From a virus, in the IMG/VR virus record IMGVR_UViG_3300005098_000017, positions 62,001-126,000 of that record: 64,000 bases of DNA. One strand, 5' to 3'. The notes under the pieces were generated by a model. It saw only the letters and a program-made list of their open reading frames with translations. It did no database searches and was not told the origin of the DNA. Position numbers and translations under genes: made by a program. Below are positions 32,037 through 42,100 of this stretch, in pieces. Positions within the stretch are counted from its first letter, which is position 1. Each line of letters opens with the position of its first letter.

Positions 32037-33383
32037 ATGGCTATAAAATATAGGGATGAAGATGGTAATCTTATTATAGAGGGTGTTGAAATATCACATC
32101 CCAATGTAGTTAATGATAATTTTAGGTTCTATGTTAATGCAGCTGAAAAAATAAATACTCTTTTGGAGCCGGCTCCTGTGCCAGTGCTTTTATATCATCA
32201 GGATCATGTAGATCCGATAGGAGAGGTGAAGGATGCTAAGTTTACTGACTCGGAGTATGTTGAGGGTGCAAAAGCTATTAGTGCTACGCTTGTAATAAAG
32301 GATGAGGAGGCGGCTAAAAAGTTTGAAAAAGGTTTATATAAGAGGTTTTCTATTGGGACAAAACCGAAGAAGGTTGTCTGCAGCATATGTGGCAAGGAGC
32401 GTGGTGAATGTGAACATATAGTAGGCAAAATTTATGATGGCAAGCTTTGTTATGATAAGGTTTTCGTTGATAGGTTTCTGGAGGTATCTGTTGTTAATAT
32501 TGCAGCTGATAAATTTGCTGTATTACATGAGAAGGATGATTTGAAAGATGCCCTTTTTGACGAAATAAATTTAGAATTAGACACGGAGGAAGATATGGCA
32601 GATAAGGACAAAACGATTGATACAGATTTCGTTGAATATGCTGAGAGTATTTTAGGGGAGGATCTTAGTGAGGAGGAATTGAATGATCTTGAAACGATTA
32701 TAGCGGGGCTTGATGAATGTGATGAGTGTGGTGATGAGGATGTTGAAGATAGCGAGACAGAGGATAGGAAGCTTCCTCCTGCGGGATCAAAAGCACGTAA
32801 GAAAATGAAGACCACATTCTGCGGTCCTAATAAGACATTTCCTGTTCCTGATTGTAAACATGGTGCTGTCGCGTTGGCGATGCTTAATTGGCCGCGTGTC
32901 AAAGCAAAGTATAAAGGCCAGATTTCGAAGATACGCGCTTGCATAATGAGAGTTGGCCGCAAGCTTGGCTGCGCATATGCGAAGAAGAAAAAGGATGAGC
33001 TTCAGGCAGCTCTTGATGATCTCAAGCAGATTGTTGATTCTATGAACCAGGCGCCGGCTTCACTCGATATAGATTTCACCCCCATTAATGAGCGTTTTGA
33101 CCGTATTGAGGAAACGCTGGCTGAATTGGTGGCACTTATGAAGGATCTTATAAAAGGTATAACGGATAAGATGACAGTACCTGTGCCTGTTAAGGAATAT
33201 GCTGCTGGTGGCAAGCTTCTTGATGAGATTAAGGCGTCGCTTAGTGAAGCCGTGAAGGAAAACACTGATAAAATATTGGAGTTTTTATCCAAAGCTACAT
33301 CGGAAACCGATGATACGAAGACCGATGATGAGGTACCTAATAAGGTACTCGATGGAAGTGTGTTTGGGAAAATAAAATCGTAA
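32037..33383 (+). CDS. Prohead protease fused to scaffold-like region
   Basis: 448 residues. The first 185 look like a prohead serine protease: VLLYHQDHVDPIGEVKDAKF with the catalytic His, KRFSIGTKP with the probable Ser, and DRFLEVSVVN. A CxxC...C-x2-H insertion (CSICGKERGECEH) may bind Zn. The C-terminal half is acidic, then carries TFCGPNKTFPVPDCKH, a segment common in phage protease-scaffold proteins, and ends in coiled coil. It cleaves scaffold and capsid proteins during maturation. ATG 32037 follows GAGGAGG. Confidence 0.82.
   Translation: MAIKYRDEDGNLIIEGVEISHPNVVNDNFRFYVNAAEKINTLLEPAPVPVLLYHQDHVDPIGEVKDAKFTDSEYVEGAKAISATLVIKDEEAAKKFEKGLYKRFSIGTKPKKVVCSICGKERGECEHIVGKIYDGKLCYDKVFVDRFLEVSVVNIAADKFAVLHEKDDLKDALFDEINLELDTEEDMADKDKTIDTDFVEYAESILGEDLSEEELNDLETIIAGLDECDECGDEDVEDSETEDRKLPPAGSKARKKMKTTFCGPNKTFPVPDCKHGAVALAMLNWPRVKAKYKGQISKIRACIMRVGRKLGCAYAKKKKDELQAALDDLKQIVDSMNQAPASLDIDFTPINERFDRIEETLAELVALMKDLIKGITDKMTVPVPVKEYAAGGKLLDEIKASLSEAVKENTDKILEFLSKATSETDDTKTDDEVPNKVLDGSVFGKIKS
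32595..33383 (+). CDS. Internal in-frame start: scaffold protein from the protease gene
   Basis: Inside the protease frame GGAGGAAGAT precedes an in-frame ATG at 32595 (residue 187), exactly where the protease domain ends and the acidic scaffold-like region begins. The product would be 262 residues (MADKDKTIDTDFVEYAES...). Nested scaffolds of this kind are known, for example lambda C/Nu3. Translation here is inferred from the ribosome site and domain boundary only. Confidence 0.55.
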   Translation: MADKDKTIDTDFVEYAESILGEDLSEEELNDLETIIAGLDECDECGDEDVEDSETEDRKLPPAGSKARKKMKTTFCGPNKTFPVPDCKHGAVALAMLNWPRVKAKYKGQISKIRACIMRVGRKLGCAYAKKKKDELQAALDDLKQIVDSMNQAPASLDIDFTPINERFDRIEETLAELVALMKDLIKGITDKMTVPVPVKEYAAGGKLLDEIKASLSEAVKENTDKILEFLSKATSETDDTKTDDEVPNKVLDGSVFGKIKS

Positions 33384-33409
33384 ACTAAGTAATATTATAG
33401 GAGGAAATT

Positions 33410-34609
33410 ATGGCAACACTTAGGCCTGAAGGTTATTACCGTAATATGGCGCTTCGTGACATTCCGTGGAAGCATAAGCGGAATGTCGTTCCTTCAATAG
33501 GTGTTATAGCGGATATAAGAGCGGTTGGTCCGTTTGCACCACATCCTGCCCTGCCAACAGCGTGGATTAATAAGGTTGATGAGAGACCATTTGTCATACC
33601 TGTTGGTAAGATTGTATGTGTGGTGCCTATAGATTATTCAACAGCGAAGACACTTGGCAGAACAGATCTTTATACAGAGATGATATATCGTTCTGGGGAG
33701 AAATCTACTTATAAATGGACGATACCTGAATCGGAGCTGGGTTCAACCACATATGCTGATCCCTATTATGGTTATGGTGGAATACTGGGATTTATGATAC
33801 CTTTTGGTAGAGGTACCGGAGGTGCTCATTATAGTCTTACGCCTGGTTATAAAATATCTGGAGAGGATGCTATGCCTTATTTTGTTGAAGGTGAATATGA
33901 CTATGAAGGTTGGGTCCCATTTGGATTTGTAATACATGATGTGGAGAGGTTTGTTGCAGGGGATGATCTCAACTATAGGACGCGCCAAGCATATCCCATA
34001 TGGAAGGAAGGGCTTCTTACTCTTCCATTCATGAATATATTGGGCCTTGTGCATGAACTGGAAGGTGATGATAATATTGAGAGAATAAATGCATGGATTA
34101 GGCATGATTTGACATCAACGGAGTCTGAGCCTACTAGTTCGAATGTGTATATGACTTATAAATATCTATCTAGATATTATACAGCTGCTGTTGGGAGTGA
34201 GTGTTCATCGGATTATGCAGGAATAACCGTATATACTGGATATGAATTTAATGTAAGGGTTATGAAATCTGGATATGTTGGTGTGACTTGTCATGGGGAT
34301 TATCTTCTTACATCAGCATTTTCGGGTACAGAAATGTGGTGTGTTGGTACGATTGTTAATGTTGATTATGAATTCCCGAAGAGCTTTATGGAGATGGTTG
34401 ACGCACCACCTGCTTCAGGAATAGGTACAGCTAATGGTGGGATACCTGAAATTGTATATCAGTACATGCATGATTTTGTGGTGATATATAATGAGCTAGC
34501 GGGAACAGATACATTGAGTTTGAAACCAGCAGATCTGATAAGTTATATAGATAAAGGTTATTTCGGTGCTGCTTATATTTTGGCTGACTTTAACCCTCTT
34601 GGTAAATAA
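33410..34609 (+). CDS. Probable capsid decoration or accessory head protein
   Basis: 399 residues, ATG 33410 after ATAGGAGG. Beta-rich with many Gly/Tyr (YADPYYGYGGILGFMIPFGR), no membrane segments. Lies between the prohead protease and the major capsid gene with strong ribosome sites on both, the usual place of head decoration or stabilising proteins. No family is recognised, so the role is by position. Confidence 0.62.
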   Translation: MATLRPEGYYRNMALRDIPWKHKRNVVPSIGVIADIRAVGPFAPHPALPTAWINKVDERPFVIPVGKIVCVVPIDYSTAKTLGRTDLYTEMIYRSGEKSTYKWTIPESELGSTTYADPYYGYGGILGFMIPFGRGTGGAHYSLTPGYKISGEDAMPYFVEGEYDYEGWVPFGFVIHDVERFVAGDDLNYRTRQAYPIWKEGLLTLPFMNILGLVHELEGDDNIERINAWIRHDLTSTESEPTSSNVYMTYKYLSRYYTAAVGSECSSDYAGITVYTGYEFNVRVMKSGYVGVTCHGDYLLTSAFSGTEMWCVGTIVNVDYEFPKSFMEMVDAPPASGIGTANGGIPEIVYQYMHDFVVIYNELAGTDTLSLKPADLISYIDKGYFGAAYILADFNPLGK

Positions 34610-34651
34610 GATCGTAATAATTTAAGTTTAAAATAAATTTGGAGGAGGAAA

Positions 34652-36136
34652 ATGGAAATTTTGAAGGATACACTATATGAGGCGCTTTTGCACAATGGAC
34701 GCGTTCAGGTAACTGATAAGCTCCGTGAGGAGTTTAAGTCCGAGATACCAGAGATTGCTGAGGCGAGTGAGATACGGTTTACACTTCGGGATGTACTTAC
34801 TAATAGCATGCTTGCGCCTCTCTTCCCTGAGGTTATAACGGTTATTGTTGAGGACACGATGGAGCCGCTGCTTCTTATAACCAAGCTATATGATGTTGTC
34901 AGGGGTATACCCAATGCTCTTACAGTAAGAATCCTGCTGCCGACACCGATGCCTGTAGTTAAGCTTTCACCTAATGCTCCCACACCGAATCTTGGAAATC
35001 CATCGCTTCATGAGATAGGTGGTACCGTATCCATAACTGCGGAGAAATGGGGTGTTATATGGAGTGTTGATGAGCATGTTATTAAGAACAACCAGTGGGA
35101 TATCCTTAAGATGTCTCTTAGGAATGCTGCTCGAGCGCTTGCTAGACATAAGGAGAAGCAGGCCTATGAGCACATAAGGCATGGTGGGATAATACTATTC
35201 TCGAACTGGAGAAAGAATCATGCTGTTTTCAAGAACTTCCTCAGGGGGCGTGATATAAAGTTAAGGCAGAACGGTAGCCTTTCACCGAGAGACTTTTTCC
35301 AGGGTTATGCGTACTTCCTGCAGAATGAATTTATCCCTGATGTTGTTATTATGAACTCATGGTCGTGGCTTGTATTTCTGTACTCACCTCTTACCAGAGA
35401 GATTGTTATGAATGGTAATACCATTGCGCCTGACTTTACCAACTTTAACATGAGAGTCCGCAGCAGATGGCGTGAGGTATGGAACTCTCTTGGTAAGAAG
35501 GGTATTCTTGGTGGCAACAGCCCTGATGATATATTTGGTAAGATAGGTCTGAGCATTTTTGAGCCGACGAATGCTCCTTGGAGCTGGAATCCGCTTGGTG
35601 TTGAGGTTTATCATAAGCCTTCTTGGATGCCGGCTGGTATAACATTCCTTATTTCACCATATGCTGATTGGTCGGCCAATGCAACTGATTACATGAATAA
35701 ATACTTTAGTGGTTGGGACTTTACAGGTGCTCAGTCTTGGGCAGATACGGCAACCCCGAAGGACCCGCTTAATATATTTGCGCACAACGACGCCGCGAAT
35801 AAGAATGATCCTACGAAGACGACAGGTTTCAAAGAAGATGGTACTGTGGCAACATCACCTAGTGATGCACGTACTTATGCAGATCCGACGCTTAATCTAA
35901 CCGATATAATCATGGTTGATAGTTCAGAGGTCGGAATTCTTTATCAGTATTCAGATCCGACGACTACTAAGTGGTCTGATGCAATGCTGGATATACAGAA
36001 TAATAAGATTGCTGAGGAATACGGTTTCGCTGTTAAGTGGGGTGGACGTGCAATTGGTATCTTTGAGGCTGTTGTCATTGATGAGCAGTATACCGCTGAG
36101 CTTGTAGCACAGAATGAGATAGCAAAACCGCTCTAA
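34652..36136 (+). CDS. Major capsid protein, HK97-like
   Basis: 494 residues, ATG 34652 with a very strong GGAGGAGG site. HK97-type features: an N-terminal arm, a long spine helix (WDILKMSLRNAARALARHKE), and an FFQGYAYFLQNEFIPDVVIM strand-helix unit followed by SWSWLVFL, common in the P and A domains of such proteins. Codon use is smoother than in its neighbours, as expected for a highly expressed gene. A hairpin follows at 36147-36200. Family call from pattern and position. Confidence 0.82.
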   Translation: MEILKDTLYEALLHNGRVQVTDKLREEFKSEIPEIAEASEIRFTLRDVLTNSMLAPLFPEVITVIVEDTMEPLLLITKLYDVVRGIPNALTVRILLPTPMPVVKLSPNAPTPNLGNPSLHEIGGTVSITAEKWGVIWSVDEHVIKNNQWDILKMSLRNAARALARHKEKQAYEHIRHGGIILFSNWRKNHAVFKNFLRGRDIKLRQNGSLSPRDFFQGYAYFLQNEFIPDVVIMNSWSWLVFLYSPLTREIVMNGNTIAPDFTNFNMRVRSRWREVWNSLGKKGILGGNSPDDIFGKIGLSIFEPTNAPWSWNPLGVEVYHKPSWMPAGITFLISPYADWSANATDYMNKYFSGWDFTGAQSWADTATPKDPLNIFAHNDAANKNDPTKTTGFKEDGTVATSPSDARTYADPTLNLTDIIMVDSSEVGILYQYSDPTTTKWSDAMLDIQNNKIAEEYGFAVKWGGRAIGIFEAVVIDEQYTAELVAQNEIAKPL

Positions 36137-36146
36137 TATAGATTAG

Positions 36147-36200
36147 GCCCGGTCTTCTAGCTCGTTAGACATTGTGATTCTTGTGGCTAGAAGGCCGGGC
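36147..36200 (+). promoter_or_regulatory. 15-bp RNA hairpin after the capsid gene
   Basis: Arms 36147-36161 and 36186-36200 pair over 15 bases with a single G-U, around a 24-base loop. There is no U-run after it, so it is not a standard terminator. It ends 8 bases before the AGGAGG of the next gene. It could protect the capsid mRNA 3' end, be an RNA cleavage site, or lower downstream translation. Confidence 0.65.
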
Positions 36201-36219
36201 TTCCTATAGGAGGACTATT

Positions 36220-36723
36220 GTGTATTGGGTAAAGCTATCAGGGCGCGCACCTGTAGCTACGATAACTTGTGGGCATCGTGTTGCACAGGTATCAGTCCGG
36301 TGCCCTATTTTTCCTCTTAAGGATTTTACGCCTCATTGTATAGCTCAGTTTCAAAGACATGTTGATGTATATATCATAGAGGAGAATTTTCCTATTGATG
36401 AGGACCGGAAGGTAGAAATTTTCTCTACGCTTATGGATGGTGATATTGATATCGAACCTTCTGAGGAGGAATTCGTTATGTGGTTAATCTCCAATGGGTT
36501 CCAGCCTAAGGGTACCTATCATAAGGTTGTAGTGAAGGAAACGGAGTCAGAAGAGGAAAATATTGTGTCTCCTGAAGTAAGTGAAGAGGATGGTAAGGTT
36601 GATGATGTTTCTGTACAGGAGTCTGATACAGTTAATGAGGTAACTAGTGATGAAAAACCTAAATCGGTAGGGAAGAAGAAAGGTGCGCGTCGAGGTAGAA
36701 CAAACAAGCGTAAACGTAAATGA
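36220..36723 (+). CDS. Hypothetical head-completion candidate (167 aa)
   Basis: 167 residues from GTG 36220, chosen because AGGAGG ends 6 bases upstream; a longer frame from 36181 would start inside the hairpin. A globular N-terminal part (VYWVKLSGRAPVATITCGHR), an acidic Ser/Glu/Val linker and a basic tail (KKKGARRGRTNKRKRK). The basic end may touch DNA. Position after the capsid suggests a head or connector protein. No family is recognised. Confidence 0.62.
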   Translation: MYWVKLSGRAPVATITCGHRVAQVSVRCPIFPLKDFTPHCIAQFQRHVDVYIIEENFPIDEDRKVEIFSTLMDGDIDIEPSEEEFVMWLISNGFQPKGTYHKVVVKETESEEENIVSPEVSEEDGKVDDVSVQESDTVNEVTSDEKPKSVGKKKGARRGRTNKRKRK

Positions 36724-37933
36724 TACGATTATAATTTCATGTGATCAGACACCTGATAGTAGTACTGTAGATGAAACGACCATCCGTCTTTATTATAAAG
36801 ATTATCCCCTGCCGCCTTCCTATGATTGCAGGGTCAATGGAAATAATATTGAGGTAATACCAGTTGAACCGTGGTTGGCTGGTTATACAATAATTTTAAC
36901 AGTAGTTGGTGAACAGTATGGTGTTAAATCTGTTGAAGGGGAGTCACTTGAGGAACCGGTTTATACATTTACAATAGCTGTATTACCTGCAGAGGAACCC
37001 GGCACGGCGCCTTCATATGAGCATGCATTAATTGTAACGGCGACAATACCAGAGGATTATTATACAAATTATACGGATAATCATATTAAATTTTTCTTCA
37101 ATGTTCCTATTGATCCGAGTATTGAGGATGCATATGAGGAACATGTTTTTATACATGTTAAGCCCGTAATAGTCCTGCCTCCTAATAGTCATCTGCCGGT
37201 GCCGCCTCAAGGCTATCTTGCGCCCGAGGCTTATTCTGTTGATGTTGATGGTACTACAATGACTGTAACAATAGGTGTGCCTATCTATAATGCAGAAATA
37301 AATGTCAAGATTGTTGATATCCATGCATTGAATATAAGTTATGTTCCTATATCAAGTTATGAAATAGTATTTACATATAGATATTCACCTCTTCTTTATA
37401 CACCTGATTATTTTGAGGTTGATCTACCAGATGATGTTATCTATCGGTACATTTTAAGGGCGGAGGCAATAGCTGACACACTTTATCCGGGTGTTCTTGA
37501 TTGGAATGACCCTGAGTGGTGTGTTGTTATGTTTGTTTATTATATGACGCAGCGGCTTATTTTAGAGCGTCTTTATGGCATATTAGCAATAATGGGTGGT
37601 TCATTTAGCAAGAGATTGGGCGATTTGCAGATATCGTATAACATTAGGCCTGATAATGATTTGAATAAGTTGCTAGGTCCTCTTTCTGCATTGGTGCGTA
37701 ATAGGTGTGCTAAGGTAGCTTTACATGGTGTCATACCGGGCCGTCTTGTCTATCCAATACCATATCACCGTCCTGATGTAGCATGGCGCCGCTTCCCTAT
37801 ATTAAAGGATTATTTTATTGAGGAGCCTACGGTATTTATGGGTGATCGGGCATGGGATTATGGTGTGTTTTTCAGGAAGCATATGGATCAATTGGAGACA
37901 GGTAGAGAGGTGCTTGGTGAAGAGAATGTATGA
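36683..37933 (+). CDS. Structural protein with N-terminal Ig-like domain (416 aa)
   Basis: 416 residues from GTG 36683, overlapping the previous gene by 41 bases; no better start exists in this frame before the conserved region. Residues about 15-95 and 105-220 look like bacterial Ig-like (SbsA/Big type) sandwiches (DQTPDSSTVDETTIRLYYKD). A different C-terminal region has VMFVYYMTQRLILERLYGIL. Likely a neck or connector component by position. Confidence 0.62.
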   Translation: MRVEVEQTSVNVNDTIIISCDQTPDSSTVDETTIRLYYKDYPLPPSYDCRVNGNNIEVIPVEPWLAGYTIILTVVGEQYGVKSVEGESLEEPVYTFTIAVLPAEEPGTAPSYEHALIVTATIPEDYYTNYTDNHIKFFFNVPIDPSIEDAYEEHVFIHVKPVIVLPPNSHLPVPPQGYLAPEAYSVDVDGTTMTVTIGVPIYNAEINVKIVDIHALNISYVPISSYEIVFTYRYSPLLYTPDYFEVDLPDDVIYRYILRAEAIADTLYPGVLDWNDPEWCVVMFVYYMTQRLILERLYGILAIMGGSFSKRLGDLQISYNIRPDNDLNKLLGPLSALVRNRCAKVALHGVIPGRLVYPIPYHRPDVAWRRFPILKDYFIEEPTVFMGDRAWDYGVFFRKHMDQLETGREVLGEENV

Positions 37934-38465
37934 GAAAACTACCTTTACTGATCCGATAAATCTGCGTGTTGAGATGGATTTTTTTATGGATGGTGGAGGT
38001 GGTATAGGCCCCAAGGGACATTATGTTATTTTACGGCATTATTTAGTTGATCAGAAGTCTGATTATTACTCGCACATAACAGGAGAAGGGCATGGCGGGC
38101 CGGCTTACAAATTTGAGGAAGCTTGTATAAAGACACGGCGAGTGCCATTTAGATCGATGCAACAGGAAGCTGACATGACTCAGATTGGTGAGGTACAGAA
38201 TTATGATTATATTTACTATTTTAGATACGATGATGTGCCGTTTGATTTACTTCCGGGTGATCATATTTATGAATTACAACCTCCTTATGATTTAGATGGT
38301 AGTGCGGATGACGAGGAATTACTCAGAGTTCCGCGTTATGCGCGTTATCGTATAGGATTTGTGCATCATTATAGAGAGCGTTCAGGGCGTGTTGAATATG
38401 TTGCGGCATTAGTAACTTATGACAGTATAGGTGGTGAAGCCCCGCTTATGAAACAAAATGGCTAA
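37926..38465 (+). CDS. Hypothetical head-tail connector candidate (179 aa)
   Basis: 179 residues from ATG 37926, overlapping the previous stop by 8 bases; the longer frame upstream has no ribosome site and mirrors the neighbour. Begins MYEKTTFTDPINLRVEMDFF. Beta-rich with DYIYYFRYDDVPFDLLPGDH, typical of small neck or tail-terminator-like proteins. Function by position only. Confidence 0.6.
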   Translation: MYEKTTFTDPINLRVEMDFFMDGGGGIGPKGHYVILRHYLVDQKSDYYSHITGEGHGGPAYKFEEACIKTRRVPFRSMQQEADMTQIGEVQNYDYIYYFRYDDVPFDLLPGDHIYELQPPYDLDGSADDEELLRVPRYARYRIGFVHHYRERSGRVEYVAALVTYDSIGGEAPLMKQNG

Positions 38466-39156
38466 TAGTAATAGTACAGCACAATTTGTAGATCTTATTT
38501 TTGATCCGCGGTTTCTTGATGCGTTAAAGTCTAATGTTATACCGAGGCCGATAAGATATGGCGAGATCTTATCCTTGTCGCAGTTATTTGGTGTTATAAA
38601 GCAGGTTATTGAGCATCTGAGGCCGCAGTGCAAAGTTTATCCGGCATATGGAAAGCATTTTTTGTATGCTTATGGTCTTGTTGATGATGAGCCTGAGGCG
38701 GGCTTCAAAATTCCAGATGAGATTATCGGTTATGTACTATATAGTGCGGAGCCTGCGACGATGGGTGGTTCACAACCTGGTTCAAGTCCACAGGTGCGGC
38801 GGCCTCGTCCGGTACATAATGCTTTAACCGTAGATGTGGATTATGCTGCGCAGTTATATTACTATGCACTTGATGCGTACATTGATTTTTTCTTTTTTGC
38901 AAAGGATACACAGAGCATATATGAGTTGATGGATTGGTTTCAGGAGTTGATGTTTTCGACGCTGTCGCCTTTGTTAAAATATTTGGGTGTAGAGCAGGTT
39001 CATTTTGATTCGGCGGGCTTCGATGAATACATGCGTTCTGTTCGACCAGAGATTGTAATTCCGATAATGAGGTATTATTTTAGGATACAGCGTCTGTATG
39101 TTTCGTATCAGAAGATTATCAAAGCAATTTTGTTTAGTCTTATAGAGGAACAATAA
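38458..39156 (+). CDS. Hypothetical tail-terminator/connector candidate (232 aa)
   Basis: 232 residues, overlapping the previous gene by 8 bases, last gene before the sheath. A Gly/Pro/Arg linker (TMGGSQPGSSPQVRRPRP) splits two folded parts; the second is aromatic-rich (YYYALDAYIDFFFFAKDTQS). In many myoviruses the protein just before the sheath is the tail terminator or a neck protein. No family is recognised. Confidence 0.6.
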   Translation: MANSNSTAQFVDLIFDPRFLDALKSNVIPRPIRYGEILSLSQLFGVIKQVIEHLRPQCKVYPAYGKHFLYAYGLVDDEPEAGFKIPDEIIGYVLYSAEPATMGGSQPGSSPQVRRPRPVHNALTVDVDYAAQLYYYALDAYIDFFFFAKDTQSIYELMDWFQELMFSTLSPLLKYLGVEQVHFDSAGFDEYMRSVRPEIVIPIMRYYFRIQRLYVSYQKIIKAILFSLIEEQ

Positions 39157-39175
39157 AACATAGGAGTGGGGAAAA

Positions 39176-42100
39176 ATGCCAAGGGATATAAGAGTAAGAT
39201 TCAGGCCTACGTTGGTTACCCCTCAGATAAGAGGGGGGTTTCCCACGCTGGGTGTTTTGATTATTGGTACGGCTACTGATGGCCCGACAAATGAGCCGGT
39301 TATTGTAAGGGGTCTTGAGGAAGCACAGGAGATTTTTGGCAACTTAGGTGAGGGGACTCTGCTGGAGGGTTATCATGAATTTATCACAGGTGCTTCACGT
39401 GGTGCAGACCTGCGTACTGTTGTGGGGCTTATGAGACTGGATTTCGGTGAGTATGCTAGTGTGGAGCTACCAGAGCCATCGACGGGTACAGGGCTAAGCG
39501 AGCCAATGGGTGCAACGGCGCTTACTATTAGAGCAAGATATAAAGGTGAAATATACAATATGTTTACCATATCATATAAGGCAGTAGCTGGCGGGTTTGC
39601 TGTATCTATAGTTGTGCCAGCTGAGAAAGATCCATCAGGAAAAAGCCAAGAATATGTGCTTCTTTGTGACCCATCAGGTAGTAATACAGAGCTTATAAAT
39701 AATCTTACGGAGCTGGCTAATGCTATTAATCATCATCCAGTGCTGGCACGTTGGTTGTATGCGGAGGTAAACCTTCTTGATAGTAGATATTCAACGTATA
39801 TATCCAATGGATTTTATTCGGGAGCTGGTGAGTCATTTAATGCGTGGGGTGTAGGATATAATGATACTGATAAGGTTATAGATTTTGTGAGCCGATTTAG
39901 TGGTTCGCCTAGTAGTGATGTTTTGGATTCAGGTGGTGACGATACATTAGGACAGTATCATCCTTATACGATATTTGGGACGACTCCTGTCAATGTTAGG
40001 GCCACATCACTTGACAACATACAAAATATAAGGAATTTTGGAAAACTGGCATTGTATGATGTGTCTGTAGATGCGAATACAAAGATTGCCAATTTAGGTG
40101 TCTATCCTCTTATACAGACCAAAGCCGGTGCAACAAAATTTTATCCCATAAGCGCATATAATGATTATGATGATGATGGTATGTATATTGATGTACCTAA
40201 TTATCTAAGGAATTGGGACACCCCCGCGACAGCTAAATATCTTATACCGGGTAGATTTCCTGTATCGGAGGCTGTCTTCTATATGGATGTGATTCTGAAC
40301 CCCAGCGGGGCTTCAGGGGATGTGAATTATGTCGAAACTAATATGTTCCTGCCTGTGGATGTTTATGGTGATGTATCACTAGCTAATCTTATTAATGCAT
40401 CAAGTGTTAGTGATACAAGACGGTTTAGTTATAAATGGATAATACAGACAGAAGCCGGGACGGTTTATGATAGTGGGGCATCTACTTATACAGGTTGGAT
40501 GTTGCCTCTTTTCCATTCTCCAATGTCATCTATCGGTGGATTAATATTATTCCATCAGAAAGATGGATCGCCGGTTGATGAGTTGGATACGATATTTGGT
40601 TCATGGAAATATCTCTATTTAGGTGTGCCTTCACAGGTAGGTGGATCAGCGCCTGATTGGTATTCTACGACACCGGATGCAGCTACATTAAAACTTATTG
40701 ATACAGGGGATAGTGAGAAGGTCCATATAGGTTTGGGTCCTGCATCAGCATTTTTCACGAAGACTGATGTAACGAGCCATTATGGTAATGAGACATCACC
40801 GGATGAGAATTATACTAATGCCATAAATACGGATGTAAAAGATTTTGATGGTTCATATTCAGGTAATGAGTTCAAGCTCTATTATTCAACGGATGGTTCA
40901 TCTTGGCATGAGATCCCTTTGTATTATGAATATGATGGCAAATATTGTTCTGGCCTTACATTAGAGTGGACATTTAATGGTCAAACAGATCTGGCCGCCT
41001 TAACTGATTTGAATACATTCAAGATCAAATTCTTTGATGGGATCACATGGTCCTCGGAGGATGATCCCGAGATCAAAGAAATCCAGTCGAAGTATCCATT
41101 CCTTGAGGTTGCGAAGGATACCAGCACTGGTGAATATTATCTCGTAATAGCTGCTGGAACAAGAATAAGACTAACGGGTTATACACCGAAGGTTATGTTG
41201 AAGTACCTGCCTTCGAGAGCGGCGCTTAATGACTGGTATGAGTATACTGTCTATCAGGATAGGATTGAGTTTGGTACACCTTATCCATACACAATTAAAT
41301 TCAAGGTTCATTATCTCAAGGAGTTTGTTGAGAATGTTGATTACATATATGATTCCGCACAAGGTACATTCCAGATGCTTGACTCTGAATTGATACCACC
41401 TGATAAGCTAACATTGCTGTATATGGATTATCAGTTTGAGCCTGAGTGGTTTGATACATCTCGTATCTATACATTATCAGGTGGTTCATCTGGGTTTGAG
41501 AGGGCGCGGCCTCTTGAATACTATGCAAAGTTCCGTACGGCTTTGCAAGCTATAAGCACAGATGATAGATTTGACATTATAGTGCCGAAGGGTGCTTATA
41601 TAGACACAGTTGATGAGGTATATGATGCATCTATATCTTCGACGACATATGTTAATGTAGGCTATGTGGATCTCTTTGATGAGTTTACGCAGAAACGTGC
41701 TGATGATGGCAACCCAACGATTGTTATCCTAGCAGCGGAACCTTATAAACCTGAGACAGCTATTGTAGGTTATACCCGTGAGGGTATAGCTAATTGGGTA
41801 ACAAGGATGACCGATACTACATCAATTGATCCCCGTTCGCCGGCGGGCTTAATTGCCTCTGTGACTGACAATCCAATGATGTGTGTTACTGTTGTACCGA
41901 TAGCACTTATAGCACCGGGCGGCGCTTATTACATATCGGATGGAGCTGCATTCCTTGCGGGTCTTGCTGCAAGATTCCATTATGTGCCCCGCACTGCAGC
42001 TAATGAGAGTCTTTACAACCTTGCACTTCCTAATGGTGTCAGACCTGCGTTTAGATTATCGGAGTCGCAGGTTGATGCATTGCTCAACATGCGTTACATA

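Noticed and set aside
32450-32962. Minus-strand open frame of 170 codons
   Set aside because: Shadow of the protease/scaffold gene; Ser-rich antisense of an acidic coding region.
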